A DNA stretch of 64,000 nucleotides from Hydrogenophaga sp. PAMC20947 (lineage in GTDB: Bacteria; Pseudomonadota; Gammaproteobacteria; Burkholderiales; Burkholderiaceae_C). Both the position numbers and the translations under genes were made by a program. The stretch covers positions 248,001 to 312,000 of the forward strand of contig NZ_CP039252.1 in the NCBI RefSeq assembly GCF_004795855.1, written 5' to 3'. The notes beneath the pieces are model-generated. The model saw only the letters and a program-made list of their open reading frames with translations. It did no database searches and was not told where the DNA came from. The stretch's first letter is position 1. Each line of letters opens with the position of its first letter. Shown piece by piece: positions 35,843 through 45,521 of the stretch.

Positions 35843-36247
35843 ATGCCAGGTATTGTTGAATTAGACGAGCTGTTGAAATCGATGTCACCAGAGATCCAAG
35901 ATGGTGAATACGTATTCTGCACACTTCCCAGTGATAATTTGGATTATCAACATCTTAATCCATTGGCCACATTCAAGGAGTCTGAAGGCTTAACCATAAT
36001 AATTCCAGTTGAATCGGCAGTGCAAGAAAAGTTGGCTTTTGAAGGCGTATTCAAGCAAATTACGCTGACTGTTCATTCAAGTTTGGAAGCCGTCGGATTG
36101 ACTGCAGCAGTTGCAAATAAATTGGCATCATATGGCATAAGCGCAAACGTCATTGCCGCTTTCTATCATGACCATGTATTTGTGCAAACAGAAAAAGCAG
36201 AGCAAGCTTTATCAGCGTTAAAAGAGTTCGGCGCAGAGGCCAGCTAA
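35843..36247 (+). CDS. ACT-domain protein, integron gene cassette
   Basis: A 134-residue protein with the small ACT-like family pattern: VFCTLPSDNL, ATFKESEGLTIIIP, ITLTVHSSLEAVGLTAAVANKLA and ANVIAAFYHDHVFVQ. ACT domains bind amino acids or similar ligands; this stand-alone kind has no proven role and is common among integron cassettes. The gene is visibly AT-rich against its GC-rich surroundings, a sign of transfer. It starts 1 base after TTAAAC, a TTRRRY-like cassette boundary, and is followed 2 bases after its stop by an attC-like site. Confidence 0.85.
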   Translation: MPGIVELDELLKSMSPEIQDGEYVFCTLPSDNLDYQHLNPLATFKESEGLTIIIPVESAVQEKLAFEGVFKQITLTVHSSLEAVGLTAAVANKLASYGISANVIAAFYHDHVFVQTEKAEQALSALKEFGAEAS

Positions 36248-36249
36248 AT

Positions 36250-36354
36250 CGCTAACCAGGCGTTGCACTCGGACTTGATACAGTTGTCGCGGTTCTTTCG
36301 AAAAAAGTGGCAAAAAGAACGCCAACATACCCGCCAGTGAACGCGGCGTTACGG
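36250..36354 (+). repeat. attC-like integron recombination site
   Basis: A ~105-base site closing the ACT cassette. The left half is GCTAACC-AGGCGTTGCACTCGGAC; the right half is CCAGTGAACGC-GGCGTTACGG. GCGTT/AACGC and CACT/AGTG pair with one unpaired G between them, matching the extrahelical base of attC sites. TAAC pairs with GTTA in the outer cores. An internal stem (GTTCTTT/AAAGAAC) fills the variable middle. The last core is GTTACGG, not the ideal GTTRRRY, because chromosomal pdxH sequence begins there. Confidence 0.75.
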
Positions 36355-36987
36355 CGCCAGCCGCTCCCGCAGCCACCCAGCCCCCTCGGTCTGCTGGCTG
36401 TACCGCAACCGGTCATGTAGCCGGCTCTTGCGCCCTTGCCAAAACTCCCAGGTGTCTGCCTTGAGCCGGTAGCCGCCCCAATGGGGAGGGCGGGGAGGTT
36501 GAAGCAGAAACTTGGCGCCGAACTTGGCGGCGTTGGCCACGAGCACGCCGCGACCGTCGATCACCTGGCTTTGGGGGCTGGCCCAGGCGCCGATGCGGCT
36601 GTCTAGCGGGCGGCTGTGGAAGTATTCATCGCTCTCGGCGTCGCTCACTTTTTCCACCACCCCCTGGATGCGCACCACGCGTTCCAGCTCAACCCAGTGA
36701 AACTGCAGGGCCGCAAAGGGGTTGCCGGCGAGTTCCTGGCCTTTGCGGCTGGCGTAATTGGTGTACCAGACGATCCCGTGTTCATCGAATCCCTTGATGA
36801 GCACGATGCGGGTGCTGGGGCGCAGATCGGAGCCCACGGTGGCCAGCGTCATGGCGTTGGGCTCAGGCACTTCGCTGCTGATGGCTTCGCCCAGCCATTG
36901 TTCGAACTGTTTCATTGGATCGGCCTGAGAGGCGGATTCGTTGAGTTCGGCTTTTTCGTAGCTTTTGCGCAGGTCGGCTATGTTCAT
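36349..36987 (-). CDS. pdxH: Pyridoxamine 5'-phosphate oxidase
   Basis: A 212-residue FMN enzyme that makes PLP from PNP or PMP. Motifs: [61 protein letters not shown] and the C-terminal [17 protein letters not shown] with RLAP end. ATG 36987 is set by homology. Its TAA stop lies inside the right core of the attC-like site, so the integron abuts this gene. Confidence 0.96.
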   Translation of the reverse strand: MNIADLRKSYEKAELNESASQADPMKQFEQWLGEAISSEVPEPNAMTLATVGSDLRPSTRIVLIKGFDEHGIVWYTNYASRKGQELAGNPFAALQFHWVELERVVRIQGVVEKVSDAESDEYFHSRPLDSRIGAWASPQSQVIDGRGVLVANAAKFGAKFLLQPPRPPHWGGYRLKADTWEFWQGRKSRLHDRLRYSQQTEGAGWLRERLAP

Positions 36988-37076
36988 GGCCGCAGTATAG
37001 GCAGGGTGCCGTGCCAGGGGTTTGCGTGAGGTCAAGAACTGCTGGCGGCGGGGCGGGCGTGTAGGGGTTGCCGATC

Positions 37077-37712
37077 TCAGGTGTTCTGCTTCAGCAGGCG
37101 TGCCAGCGCGTGGTCTTCGATGCCGTGGGTGCGCAGGCCTTCCAGGGTTTGTTGGGCGTAGTCGAGCGTGCTGCCGTAGCGGCCGGTTGAGTGCGTGAAG
37201 ATGTCGCGGTATTGCGCGGGGCTCAGCGTGCCGGTGAAGTTGGGGCTGCGGCGGGACAGGGTGAAGGCCAGGGCGCGCACCGGGCCCTGTTTGGTCTGGC
37301 AGTGCACCCATTTGGGGTCGTACACCGGGTTGGGCATTTCCCGCACCCACAGGGCGGGCATGATGGCTTCGACTTCCTCAAAGGGCAGGCGCACGGCCAC
37401 GCCCTGGCAGCTGCCGCCGTTCATCAAGGCAAACACCAGGCCGGGCCGCTCGTATGTGCCGCGGTTGACCCGGCTCCACATGCGCAGGCAGCGGTGGTAA
37501 CCCTGCACATGGGCCAGTCGCTGTTCGGCGGCCTGGAATTCGGGGCGCCACACCAGCGATGCATAGCCGAACACCCAGAGATCGGGCCGAGGCCCCTGGG
37601 CGCGCCATTCCGCCAGGGTGTCTTGCATCATCTGCGCGCCGTCGCGCTGTGCTGGGTCCCAGGGGTTGGGCTGGGTGGCGGTGTTGGCAAGGTGTGGGTC
37701 AGGTGATGCCAT
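37077..37712 (-). CDS. ChaC-like gamma-glutamylcyclotransferase
   Basis: A 211-residue protein with the ChaC signature [12 protein letters not shown] (classic FGYGSLIW) and [15 protein letters not shown], followed by [13 protein letters not shown]. ChaC enzymes cleave glutathione to 5-oxoproline and Cys-Gly. The catalytic glutamate lies within the [14 protein letters not shown] region by family alignment. It is divergent from the OmpA-like gene. Confidence 0.85.
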   Translation of the reverse strand: MASPDPHLANTATQPNPWDPAQRDGAQMMQDTLAEWRAQGPRPDLWVFGYASLVWRPEFQAAEQRLAHVQGYHRCLRMWSRVNRGTYERPGLVFALMNGGSCQGVAVRLPFEEVEAIMPALWVREMPNPVYDPKWVHCQTKQGPVRALAFTLSRRSPNFTGTLSPAQYRDIFTHSTGRYGSTLDYAQQTLEGLRTHGIEDHALARLLKQNT

Positions 37713-37801
37713 CTACAATCAAGGGTTGTCCAGAGCACGGGGCATTGGCCCGCGCTGGATCAGTTTCAAAAAACCTATTATTTCTCACGGAGTGTGACCC
37801 C

Positions 37802-38362
37802 ATGTCTTCCCAAGATAACGACCAGGACACGCGCGTTGTCGCGGTGGTGTTGATTTCGACCATTTTGCTGGCCGTGGGGCTGGCGCTGGGTGTGGGTATT
37901 TCCAAAGCGCGCAGTGGTGGTGCCACCGAATCGGGCGAAGTAGCCGTGGCCGCTGCAGCGCCAGCTGCGGATGCGCCAGCCGATGCTGCGCCGGTTGAGG
38001 CCGATGGCGCAGCGGCGCCCGCCAGCAACGACGACGCCAGCGTGGTGATCGAAAACGGGGTGGTGAAGTTTTACTTCGCGTCCGCCAAAGCCGATCTGGC
38101 GCCGGGTGCCCTGGTTGCATTGGGTGATGCGATCGCCGCGGCCAAGGCCGGCAAGCGACTGGTGTTGTCGGGCTTCCACGATGCTTCGGGCAACGCCGCC
38201 ATGAACGCCGAGCTGGCGGGCAAGCGCGCGCTGTCGGTGCGCGATGCGCTGGTGGGTGCAGGTGTGGCCGAGTCTTCCATGGATCTCAAGAAGCCAGAAG
38301 AGTCGACGGGCTCGGGCAACGATGCCGAGGCACGCCGCGTGGAAGTCACGATCGTCGAATAA
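37802..38362 (+). CDS. OmpA-family envelope protein with N-terminal membrane anchor
   Basis: A 186-residue protein. Residues ~12-33 form one hydrophobic helix (VVAVVLISTILLAVGLALGV), followed by an Ala/Asp/Pro linker (~40-75) and a C-terminal OmpA-like domain. The peptidoglycan-binding pattern is diverged: VKFYFASAKADL, LVLSGFHDASGNAAMNAELAGKRALSVRDAL. The usual TDxxG is HDASG. Likely an inner-membrane protein reaching the cell wall. A strong terminator follows. Confidence 0.85.
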   Translation: MSSQDNDQDTRVVAVVLISTILLAVGLALGVGISKARSGGATESGEVAVAAAAPAADAPADAAPVEADGAAAPASNDDASVVIENGVVKFYFASAKADLAPGALVALGDAIAAAKAGKRLVLSGFHDASGNAAMNAELAGKRALSVRDALVGAGVAESSMDLKKPEESTGSGNDAEARRVEVTIVE

Positions 38363-38382
38363 ACGCTGGCCGCAGACGGACA

Positions 38383-38415
38383 CAAAAAAGCCCGGCACTG
38401 ACCGGGCTTTTTCTT
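38383..38415. terminator. Rho-independent terminator (bidirectional)
   Basis: AGCCCGG (38389-38395) pairs with CCGGGCT (38402-38408), with an A-run before and TTTTTCTT after. It can end the OmpA-like gene and, on the other strand, gloA. Confidence 0.9.
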
Positions 38416-38443
38416 GGGCGCTTGCCTTGCGGGGAACGCAGGG

Positions 38444-38857
38444 TCAGCGCAATCCGCCGCCGCCGGCGTGTTCCGGGCGCTGGATAAGTTCGATCTTGTA
38501 GCCGTCGGGGTCGGTGACGAAGGCGATCACGGTGGAGCCGCCCTTGACGGGGCCGGCTTCTCGCGTGACATTGCCACCCGCAGCCTTGATCTTGTCGCAG
38601 GCGGCGTAGGCGTCTTCCACGCCCAATGCGATGTGGCCATAGGCGTTGCCCATGTCGTACTGCTCGGTACCCCAGTTGAAGGTCAGCTCGATCTCAGCCT
38701 GGCCGGGGTTGCCGCCGCCATAGCCCACAAACGCCAGCGAATACTTGTATTCCGGGTTTTCAGAGGTGCGCAGCAGTTGCATGCCCAGCACGTCGGTGTA
38801 GAAATCGATGGATCGCTGGAGGTTGCCCACGCGCAGCATGGTGTGAAGAAATCGCAT
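38444..38857 (-). CDS. gloA: Lactoylglutathione lyase (glyoxalase I)
   Basis: A 137-residue VOC-fold metalloenzyme that converts the methylglyoxal-glutathione adduct to S-lactoylglutathione. The start [20 protein letters not shown] has metal ligand H5; [18 protein letters not shown] and [11 protein letters not shown] supply the E, H and E ligands. ATG 38857 fits the family; a 19-residue upstream extension has no homology. Confidence 0.96.
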   Translation of the reverse strand: MRFLHTMLRVGNLQRSIDFYTDVLGMQLLRTSENPEYKYSLAFVGYGGGNPGQAEIELTFNWGTEQYDMGNAYGHIALGVEDAYAACDKIKAAGGNVTREAGPVKGGSTVIAFVTDPDGYKIELIQRPEHAGGGGLR

Positions 38858-38900
38858 TCGGGAAGCCTTTCGCTTGCTCAGTGTTTCGGTGTGCCTTGGA

Positions 38901-39467
38901 TTATGTCGTTGCACCGCTGGCGGGTGGGTGCTTCATCTCGAATACCAGGCAGGTTGTGGTGGCATGGGCGTAGAGCGTGCCGTCGGGGCCGATGAGGCGG
39001 GCGTCTGCGGTGGCGAGCTGGCGGCCGCAATGGATCACACGCCCGATGGCACGCACACGGGGCACCTTGGGTGTGAGCGCCTTGACGATGTTGACGCTGA
39101 GTTCGGCGGTGGTGTAGCCGCGACCAGCGGGCATTCGGGTGTGCACGGCACAGCCCAGCGCGGAATCGAGCAGGGTGGCGAACCAGCCGCCGTGCACCGT
39201 GCCCATGGGGTTAAGGTGCTGAAGGCCGGGGGTTCCCTGGAAGGTGGCCACGCCGTCTTCCACCCCGATGATCAGGAAATCCAGCGTGGCCGCGATGGCG
39301 GCATGGGGGATCTCGCCGTTCAACATGGCCTGCATCTGCTGCAAGCCGGTTTTGCCTGCGATCTGTTCGGGTCGGGCCACGCCTGGACCGGGGCCTGCAT
39401 TCAAACGCTCCAGGGTTGAAGCTTCTTCGGCCAGCCATTGTTCGAGGGTGTGATTGGGTGCGGTCAT
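38901..39467 (-). CDS. PaaI-type hotdog thioesterase
   Basis: A 188-residue protein with the hotdog core [27 protein letters not shown], containing the HGG motif of PaaI-like acyl-CoA thioesterases. The N-terminal ~60 residues are an extension seen in one subgroup (DUF-like phenylacetic-type). ATG 39467 is used; an upstream ATG at 39497 is also in frame. Substrate unknown. Just upstream the DNA is AT-rich (ATATGCAATTATC), a likely promoter. Confidence 0.85.
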   Translation of the reverse strand: MTAPNHTLEQWLAEEASTLERLNAGPGPGVARPEQIAGKTGLQQMQAMLNGEIPHAAIAATLDFLIIGVEDGVATFQGTPGLQHLNPMGTVHGGWFATLLDSALGCAVHTRMPAGRGYTTAELSVNIVKALTPKVPRVRAIGRVIHCGRQLATADARLIGPDGTLYAHATTTCLVFEMKHPPASGATT

Positions 39468-39663
39468 GCCATGCTTGAGATTTAGTTGTATATGCAATTA
39501 TCTTACCGGGTGCAACTTGTCATGGCTGTCACCGATGCGGCGCGCCCGGTCTGGGGGGGTTATGCCTCATGGGAGCTCCGTTCAACTTTTCAGCCCGCCG
39601 GCCGATGTTCTGGGTATGAAGAGGGCGCGCCGTTGGGGCGGGCCGAATGAAGGAGCAATCCGC

Positions 39664-40686
39664 ATGGAACACAACATCTTGCTGGTGGACGACGATCCGG
39701 GACTGATTCGGGTGATGGCCCGCATGCTCGCCGGGCAGGGCCAATTCCGCTTTGCCACCACAGGCGAAGCCGCCTTGCAACTGGCGCGCGACTGGCAGCC
39801 CGATTTGATGGTGCTGGACGCCGAGCTGCCTGGCATGAGCGGCTTTCAGGTGTGCGAGACCATGAAGGCCGATCCGGTCTTGCGCGATGTGCCGATCATT
39901 TTTGTGACCAGCCATTCTGACCACGATTTCGAGGTCAAGGGCCTGGGCCTGGGGGCGGTGGACTTCATCGCCAAACCCGTCAACGAGGCGCTGGTATTGG
40001 CTCGGGTCAAGACCCAGTTGCGCATCAAGCGCCTGACGGACGAGCTGCGGCGCAATGCAACCAAGGACCGTGTCACCAAGCTGGCCAACCAGACCAACTT
40101 TGAAGAGACCCTGTCCAAGGAGTGGGCGCGTGGCCTGCGAACCGGTACAGCCGTCAGCCTGCTGTTGATCGGGCTGGACCACATGGATGCGTACGGTGAG
40201 CGCTACGGTCATCAGATGGTGGACAAGACGCTTCGCAGCATCAGCCAGGCCTTGCTGGAAACGTGCACCCATCCCGCTGATTTCCTGGCGCGATTCGACC
40301 GCAACACCTTTGCCATGCTGCTGCCTGGCAGCGACCGCGAGCACGGTGAAGAGCGTGCTCACGCGGTGCTGGATGCCATTGAGCAACTGGGCATTGATCA
40401 CGACACCTCGCCCTTGTCGGGCCATGTGACGGCGACCATCGGAATGTCGGTCTACGACAGCGCCAGCACATGCTGGGTCGAGCCGCTGGCCGCGGATGGC
40501 GTGGGTGAGTTGCCCGAATGCGATGCGCAGGCCTTGTACCGGTCGGCGAAGGGTGCGCTTAAAGCGGCTCGCCTGGCTGGGTGTGCGCAATCGTGGTGGG
40601 CAGACATTGGGCAAGATGACGCGCAAGCCCGCGCTGAAGAAATCTCGGCCCACAGCCGTCCAGCCTCGTTGCAAGCGATCGCATGA
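39664..40686 (+). CDS. Response regulator with degenerate GGDEF domain
   Basis: A 340-residue protein with an N-terminal receiver (ILLVDDDPGLIRVMA, D in LMVLDAELPGMSG, K in FIAKPVNE) and a GGDEF-type domain (VTKLANQTNFEETL to ATIGMSVYD). In the active site the expected GGDEF is FDRNTF (ARFDRNTFAMLLP), so diguanylate cyclase activity is not expected. It could act by binding a ligand or partner. AAGGAG lies 8 bases before ATG 39664. The stop overlaps the giant kinase start (ATGA). Confidence 0.88.
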   Translation: MEHNILLVDDDPGLIRVMARMLAGQGQFRFATTGEAALQLARDWQPDLMVLDAELPGMSGFQVCETMKADPVLRDVPIIFVTSHSDHDFEVKGLGLGAVDFIAKPVNEALVLARVKTQLRIKRLTDELRRNATKDRVTKLANQTNFEETLSKEWARGLRTGTAVSLLLIGLDHMDAYGERYGHQMVDKTLRSISQALLETCTHPADFLARFDRNTFAMLLPGSDREHGEERAHAVLDAIEQLGIDHDTSPLSGHVTATIGMSVYDSASTCWVEPLAADGVGELPECDAQALYRSAKGALKAARLAGCAQSWWADIGQDDAQARAEEISAHSRPASLQAIA

Positions 40687-43600
40687 ACCCCTCCGGCGCC
40701 CCCCGCGCATGGGCCACGCTGGTCTTGGCGACAGGGCTGGCGCTGACCGGCCTGGCTGCACACTTTCAGCGGCACACGAACCTGAGCGCTGCTCAGGTGC
40801 AGTTTGAAGCCGAGTCTGCACAGGCTGTGGCCGCGGTGGTGGACCGCCTGCATCTGTATGAATTTGGGCTGCGCAGTGTGCGCGGCGCGGTGCTCGCGGG
40901 TGGGGTGGACGCCATCAACCGCAAGCGCTTTCTTGAGTACAGCGAGTCGCGAGACTATAAAGTCGAATTTCCTGGTGCCCGTGGGTTTGGTGTGATCCGG
41001 CGGGTGTCGCCGGCCGGGCAAGCGGCTTTTGTGCGGCGGGAACGTGCCGACGGCATACCGGACTTCACGGTCAGGCAATTGAACGCGCATGACCGCGAGC
41101 GCTTTGTCATTCAGCACATTGAGCCGCTGGAAATCAACCGGCAGGCCCTGGGGCTCGACATTGCCTCGGAGCAAAACCGCCGCGGCGCAGCCATGCGTTC
41201 AATGCGCACGGGTGAAGCCACGCTCAGCGGCCCCATCACCCTGGTTCAGGCCACCGGCAAGCCTTCGCAGTCGTTCCTGCTGCTGATGCCCATTTACCGG
41301 CCCAATATGCCGCTGCGCAGCGAGGCCGAGCGGGAACTCGCCTGTATCGGCTGGTCGTATGCGCCCTTGGTGATGGCCGAGCTGCTGAACGGCCTCGATC
41401 TCTCCAATGGGGAGCTCATGCTCAAGCTCTCAGACCGGGGCGACGAGGCACCCGTGGTGTTTTTTGAGTCGCCTGGTGTGGCGCCGCCACCTGCCAGGGC
41501 ATTGACCCAGACTATCGAGTTTTCCGTTCACGGCCGCAACTGGTCGGCCCAACTCAACCCGACGCCTGTTTTCTTTCAGCGTCTGAACCAGACAAGTCCA
41601 GCGCAGGTTGCCAGCATTCTGGCCGGCCTGTCCGCTCTGCTGTCCTTGCTGGTCTACCTGGTGGCCACCGGCCAGGCGCGCAAGCGCCAGATGCATCTGG
41701 CCCATGCACACCGTGCGGCCATCGTCGAAAATTCCCTGGACGCCATCATTGTGGTGTCGCTGGATGGCCGAGTGGTGGACTGGAATCATGGCGCCGAGAA
41801 GATGTTTGGGTACCTTGAGAATGAGGCCACAGGGCAGCTGCTGCGCACCTTGCTGCTACCCCCCGAACGCTCCGAAGAAGACGCAGTGATTCTGGTGGCC
41901 GTCAGGAGCGGGCGGACCGCCAAACCCTTCGAGACGACCAGGCTGTGCCGCGACGGACGTTTGCTGCAGGTTTCGATTGCTGTGTCGCCCCTGATGGACG
42001 CAAACGGCCAATGTGTGGGCTTGTCCAAAGTGATACGCGATATGAGCGAGGCGCACCAGGCGCAGCAGGCCCTCTCAGACCTCAATGGACAGCTTGAAAT
42101 CCAGGTGCAAAGCCGCACGCAGGCGCTCAACGAAACCCTGCACGATTTCCGCAACATTCTGGATGCGCTGCCATCCATGATCGGCTACTGGGACATCAAC
42201 AGGGTCTGCCGCGTCGCCAACAGGGCCTATGCCGAGTTTGTTGGCATGGATTCGTCGGACCTCGTCGGCCGGTCGATGGAAGATGTGCTCCCCGAAAACA
42301 TGCTGGAGATCAGCCGTCCGCACATTCAGGCCGTGTTGAGTGGCGAGCCCCAAACTTTTGAGGAGACCCTGGTGGCCTGCCATGAAGGCGTCCCCCGGCA
42401 ACTCTTGGTGTATTACTTGCCGGACATCGTGGATGGCGAAGTCAAGGGCTTTTATGTCTTGGTCCACGACCTCACCGAGCTGAACGAGAGCCGCCAGCAG
42501 CTGGCACTCGCGCAGCGCGATTCGGCCGCTTTGCTGCAAGCGATTCACCAGCATGCCATCGTGTCGGTCACGGACCGGGCGGGCACCATCGTTGAAGTCA
42601 ATGACAGCTTTTGCACGATCTCGGGCTACAGCCGTGAAGAGTTGCTGGGTTACAACCACCGGTTGATCAATGCGGGGGTGCATAAAGCTGCTTTCTGGGA
42701 CAACATGTGGGCGACCGTTTCGTCGGGTAAGTCCTGGCGCAGCGAGGTCTGCAACAAGGCACGGGACGGTTCTCTGTACTGGGTGGACAGCATCGTTTCG
42801 CCCGTTGTGGACGCCAGCGGCGAGGTCGAAAAATTCATTTCTATACGGACCGACATCACCGAGCGCAAACGCCTTCAAGCCGATGTGGCCGAAGCGCACC
42901 GGTTGCTGGCAGAACGTGAGCGCTTCCTGCGCAGCATCACCGACCATTTGCCGGTTCGCATCTCATACACCAACAGTCTGGGCGAGTTCCAGTTTGTGAA
43001 TGCCACCTACTGCCAATACCTGGGCCACAAGCGCGAGGAGATCATCGGCAAGACGCGGACCGAACTCTTCCCATCGTGTGCAGGCATCGAATCCTTGCCC
43101 ATTGAAGACGCCTTGCTGAAAGGCGTCGCTCAGCGCGTCGAGCACGACGAGGTCATGGACGGTGTTGTGGTCAGTATGGACACCCACCTGGTGCCTGATT
43201 TGGCGGGCGACGGCGCGGTTCGCGGTCTCTACATGGTGAGCACAGACATCACCGAGCGCCGCCAGGCTGAGCGCGAGTCGCGCCAGACCATGACCTTGCT
43301 CAATGCGGTGCTGGCCGCCGCTTCTCAGGTGTCCATCGTGGCAGTCAATCGCGATGGTGATATCAGCATTTTCAACAAGGGCGCCGAGAAGCTGCTGGGC
43401 TATCGCCAGGAGGAAGTCGTGGGCAAGATGTCCACCCTGCAGTTCCATGATGAGCGGGAAATGCGCCACCGTGCCGAAGAGCTGTCACGGCAACTGGGTC
43501 GAACGGTACAGGCCGGCAAAGTGTTGATCGATGCTGCGGAGCTGGGGCATTCCCGTGAATGGACTTATGTGCGCAAAGACGGCGTGGGCATCCCGGTGTC

Positions 43601-45521
43601 ATTGGGTGTGACCGCCATGTACGACGACCAGAATGAATTTGTGGGCTACCTTGGTATTGCGCACGATGTGAGCCAGCAAAAGGAATACGAACGCTCGCTG
43701 CGCGAAGCCGTGCACAAGGCCCGTCGAGCCAACCAGGCCAAAACCCATTTTCTGGCCAACATGAGCCATGAAATCCGAACGCCCATGAATGCTGTCATCG
43801 GCTTGTCGTATCTGCTGGAGCGGACCGAGCTGACCAGCGAGCAAGGTGGTTTTCTGGCCAAGATCAAAGTGGCGAGCAAATCGTTGCTGTCATTGATCAA
43901 CGACATCCTGGATTTGTCCAAGATTGAAGCCTCCGAGCTGAAAATTGAGCGCGCACCTTTCAGCCTGGCGAGTTTGCTGCGCGACATTTCAGAGCTGGTC
44001 TCGGTGCAGTCAGAGGCCAAGGGGATCGACTTCCAGCTTGACCTGCCACCTGAGATACCCCAGGCATTGGTGGGCGATTCGACGCGGCTGCACCAGGTGA
44101 TGCTCAACCTGTTGACCAACGCGATCAAGTTCACAGACGAGGCGGGTTCGGTGCAGCTCCTGGTGACCCGGGTGGGGGGGGCCTCAGACATTTCACGCCT
44201 GCGTTTTGCGGTGCGCGACACCGGTATCGGCATGACCGAAGCGCAGATGGGGCGGCTGTTCACGCCGTTTGCCCAAGCAGATGCGTCCACAACCCGGCGC
44301 TTCGGTGGTACCGGATTGGGCTTGTCGATCGTGAAGCAGCTGGTCCAGCTCATGGGGGGTGAACTGGGCGTGACCAGTGAACCGAATGAGGGCAGTGAAT
44401 TTTGGGTTGAGCTCGACTTCGGTCTGGGTGACGTAGAGATGCTGCCCGCGCCGGCGGCCGGAGACCAGCCGGCCCCGGGCTTGGGTCTTCAAGGCCTGCG
44501 CGTGCTGGTGGCCGATGACAGCGAAATCAATCTCGAAGTCGCCCGCCGCGTGCTGGAGCTGGAGGGCGCAGAGGTCAGCCTGGCCCTGAACGGCCAGGAG
44601 GCCATTGATCAGTTGCTCGCCAACCCACAGGGGTTTGATGTGGTCTTGCTGGATCTTCAAATGCCTGTGCTGGACGGCTTCGACACCAGCCGGCGCATAC
44701 GCAGTGGCCTGGGCCTGCAGCATTTGCCCATCATTGCCCTGAGCGCTTCGACATTGAGCAGTGAGATGGAGTTGGCCAAGCGAGCCGGCATGAACGACTT
44801 CGTCAGCAAACCGTTTGAAGTGGCGAACCTGGTGGGCTGTATCCGGCGCTGGATACACAACGGGGGCGCACCGCAGTCGTCGGCACCCCAAGGCGTCCCG
44901 CCGCGCAGTCCCTTGGTCTGGCCCCATATCGAGGGCATCGATTCGGACGCGGCTTGCCGGCGCCTGGGCGGCGATCAGGAATTGTTTTTCTCCATGCTCA
45001 AACGCCTGCTGGCTGAGTTCGCGACGCTTGATCGCAACGCTGCGCCGGTGGATGCGGGCGAATTGCAAGCGCTGGCCGCACAGTTGCACAAGCTCAAAGG
45101 CAGTGCAGGCACCTTGGGCGCCCAAGCTGTGGAGCGGGCTGCGGCCATGGCCGACAAGGCTTGCCGTACCCAGCAGGTGGATCAGGTTGGGCACTTGCTG
45201 GCCGATGTGGTCGAAGAGCTGAACCATTTGCGCCAGGCTGTCCAACCCTGTCTGGCGGCACATGAAGCCCAGGTGGGAGGGGAGGCGTCGCAGGGTTGTA
45301 CATCCGTCGAACCTGCCGAAGTGGAGGCGCTGGTTGAGTGCTTGCTGAGCAACGATCTGGGGGCGATCGATCGGGTGAACGCAATGGCCACGGGGTTGAA
45401 GCACGGTTTGGGGAACGAAGGTTTTGCCCAGTTGCGCGAGCAGGTCAACAACCTCGAGTTCGCAGCCGCAGCCTCGATGCTGCAGGGCCTGTGTGAACCT
45501 GCTGCCGATGTCTCAGGCTGA
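40683..45521 (+). CDS. CHASE/multi-PAS hybrid histidine kinase with receiver and HPt
   Basis: A 1612-residue sensor. A membrane helix (~10-28), periplasmic CHASE domain (~55-210; FPGARGFGVIRRVSP, LEINRQALGLDIASE), second helix (~305-328) and about five PAS/PAC units (~335-1000) precede HFLANMSHEIRTPMNAVIG (phospho-His near 1027). The ATPase has NLLTNAIKFTDEAG and GTGLGLSIVKQL. A receiver (~1275-1395; VLVADDSEINLE, LLDLQMPVLDG) and an HPt domain (LHKLKGSAGTLG, near 1468) follow, with a helical tail. It is a complete phosphorelay in one chain, coupled to the response regulator upstream. Confidence 0.93.
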   Translation: MNPSGAPRAWATLVLATGLALTGLAAHFQRHTNLSAAQVQFEAESAQAVAAVVDRLHLYEFGLRSVRGAVLAGGVDAINRKRFLEYSESRDYKVEFPGARGFGVIRRVSPAGQAAFVRRERADGIPDFTVRQLNAHDRERFVIQHIEPLEINRQALGLDIASEQNRRGAAMRSMRTGEATLSGPITLVQATGKPSQSFLLLMPIYRPNMPLRSEAERELACIGWSYAPLVMAELLNGLDLSNGELMLKLSDRGDEAPVVFFESPGVAPPPARALTQTIEFSVHGRNWSAQLNPTPVFFQRLNQTSPAQVASILAGLSALLSLLVYLVATGQARKRQMHLAHAHRAAIVENSLDAIIVVSLDGRVVDWNHGAEKMFGYLENEATGQLLRTLLLPPERSEEDAVILVAVRSGRTAKPFETTRLCRDGRLLQVSIAVSPLMDANGQCVGLSKVIRDMSEAHQAQQALSDLNGQLEIQVQSRTQALNETLHDFRNILDALPSMIGYWDINRVCRVANRAYAEFVGMDSSDLVGRSMEDVLPENMLEISRPHIQAVLSGEPQTFEETLVACHEGVPRQLLVYYLPDIVDGEVKGFYVLVHDLTELNESRQQLALAQRDSAALLQAIHQHAIVSVTDRAGTIVEVNDSFCTISGYSREELLGYNHRLINAGVHKAAFWDNMWATVSSGKSWRSEVCNKARDGSLYWVDSIVSPVVDASGEVEKFISIRTDITERKRLQADVAEAHRLLAERERFLRSITDHLPVRISYTNSLGEFQFVNATYCQYLGHKREEIIGKTRTELFPSCAGIESLPIEDALLKGVAQRVEHDEVMDGVVVSMDTHLVPDLAGDGAVRGLYMVSTDITERRQAERESRQTMTLLNAVLAAASQVSIVAVNRDGDISIFNKGAEKLLGYRQEEVVGKMSTLQFHDEREMRHRAEELSRQLGRTVQAGKVLIDAAELGHSREWTYVRKDGVGIPVSLGVTAMYDDQNEFVGYLGIAHDVSQQKEYERSLREAVHKARRANQAKTHFLANMSHEIRTPMNAVIGLSYLLERTELTSEQGGFLAKIKVASKSLLSLINDILDLSKIEASELKIERAPFSLASLLRDISELVSVQSEAKGIDFQLDLPPEIPQALVGDSTRLHQVMLNLLTNAIKFTDEAGSVQLLVTRVGGASDISRLRFAVRDTGIGMTEAQMGRLFTPFAQADASTTRRFGGTGLGLSIVKQLVQLMGGELGVTSEPNEGSEFWVELDFGLGDVEMLPAPAAGDQPAPGLGLQGLRVLVADDSEINLEVARRVLELEGAEVSLALNGQEAIDQLLANPQGFDVVLLDLQMPVLDGFDTSRRIRSGLGLQHLPIIALSASTLSSEMELAKRAGMNDFVSKPFEVANLVGCIRRWIHNGGAPQSSAPQGVPPRSPLVWPHIEGIDSDAACRRLGGDQELFFSMLKRLLAEFATLDRNAAPVDAGELQALAAQLHKLKGSAGTLGAQAVERAAAMADKACRTQQVDQVGHLLADVVEELNHLRQAVQPCLAAHEAQVGGEASQGCTSVEPAEVEALVECLLSNDLGAIDRVNAMATGLKHGLGNEGFAQLREQVNNLEFAAAASMLQGLCEPAADVSG

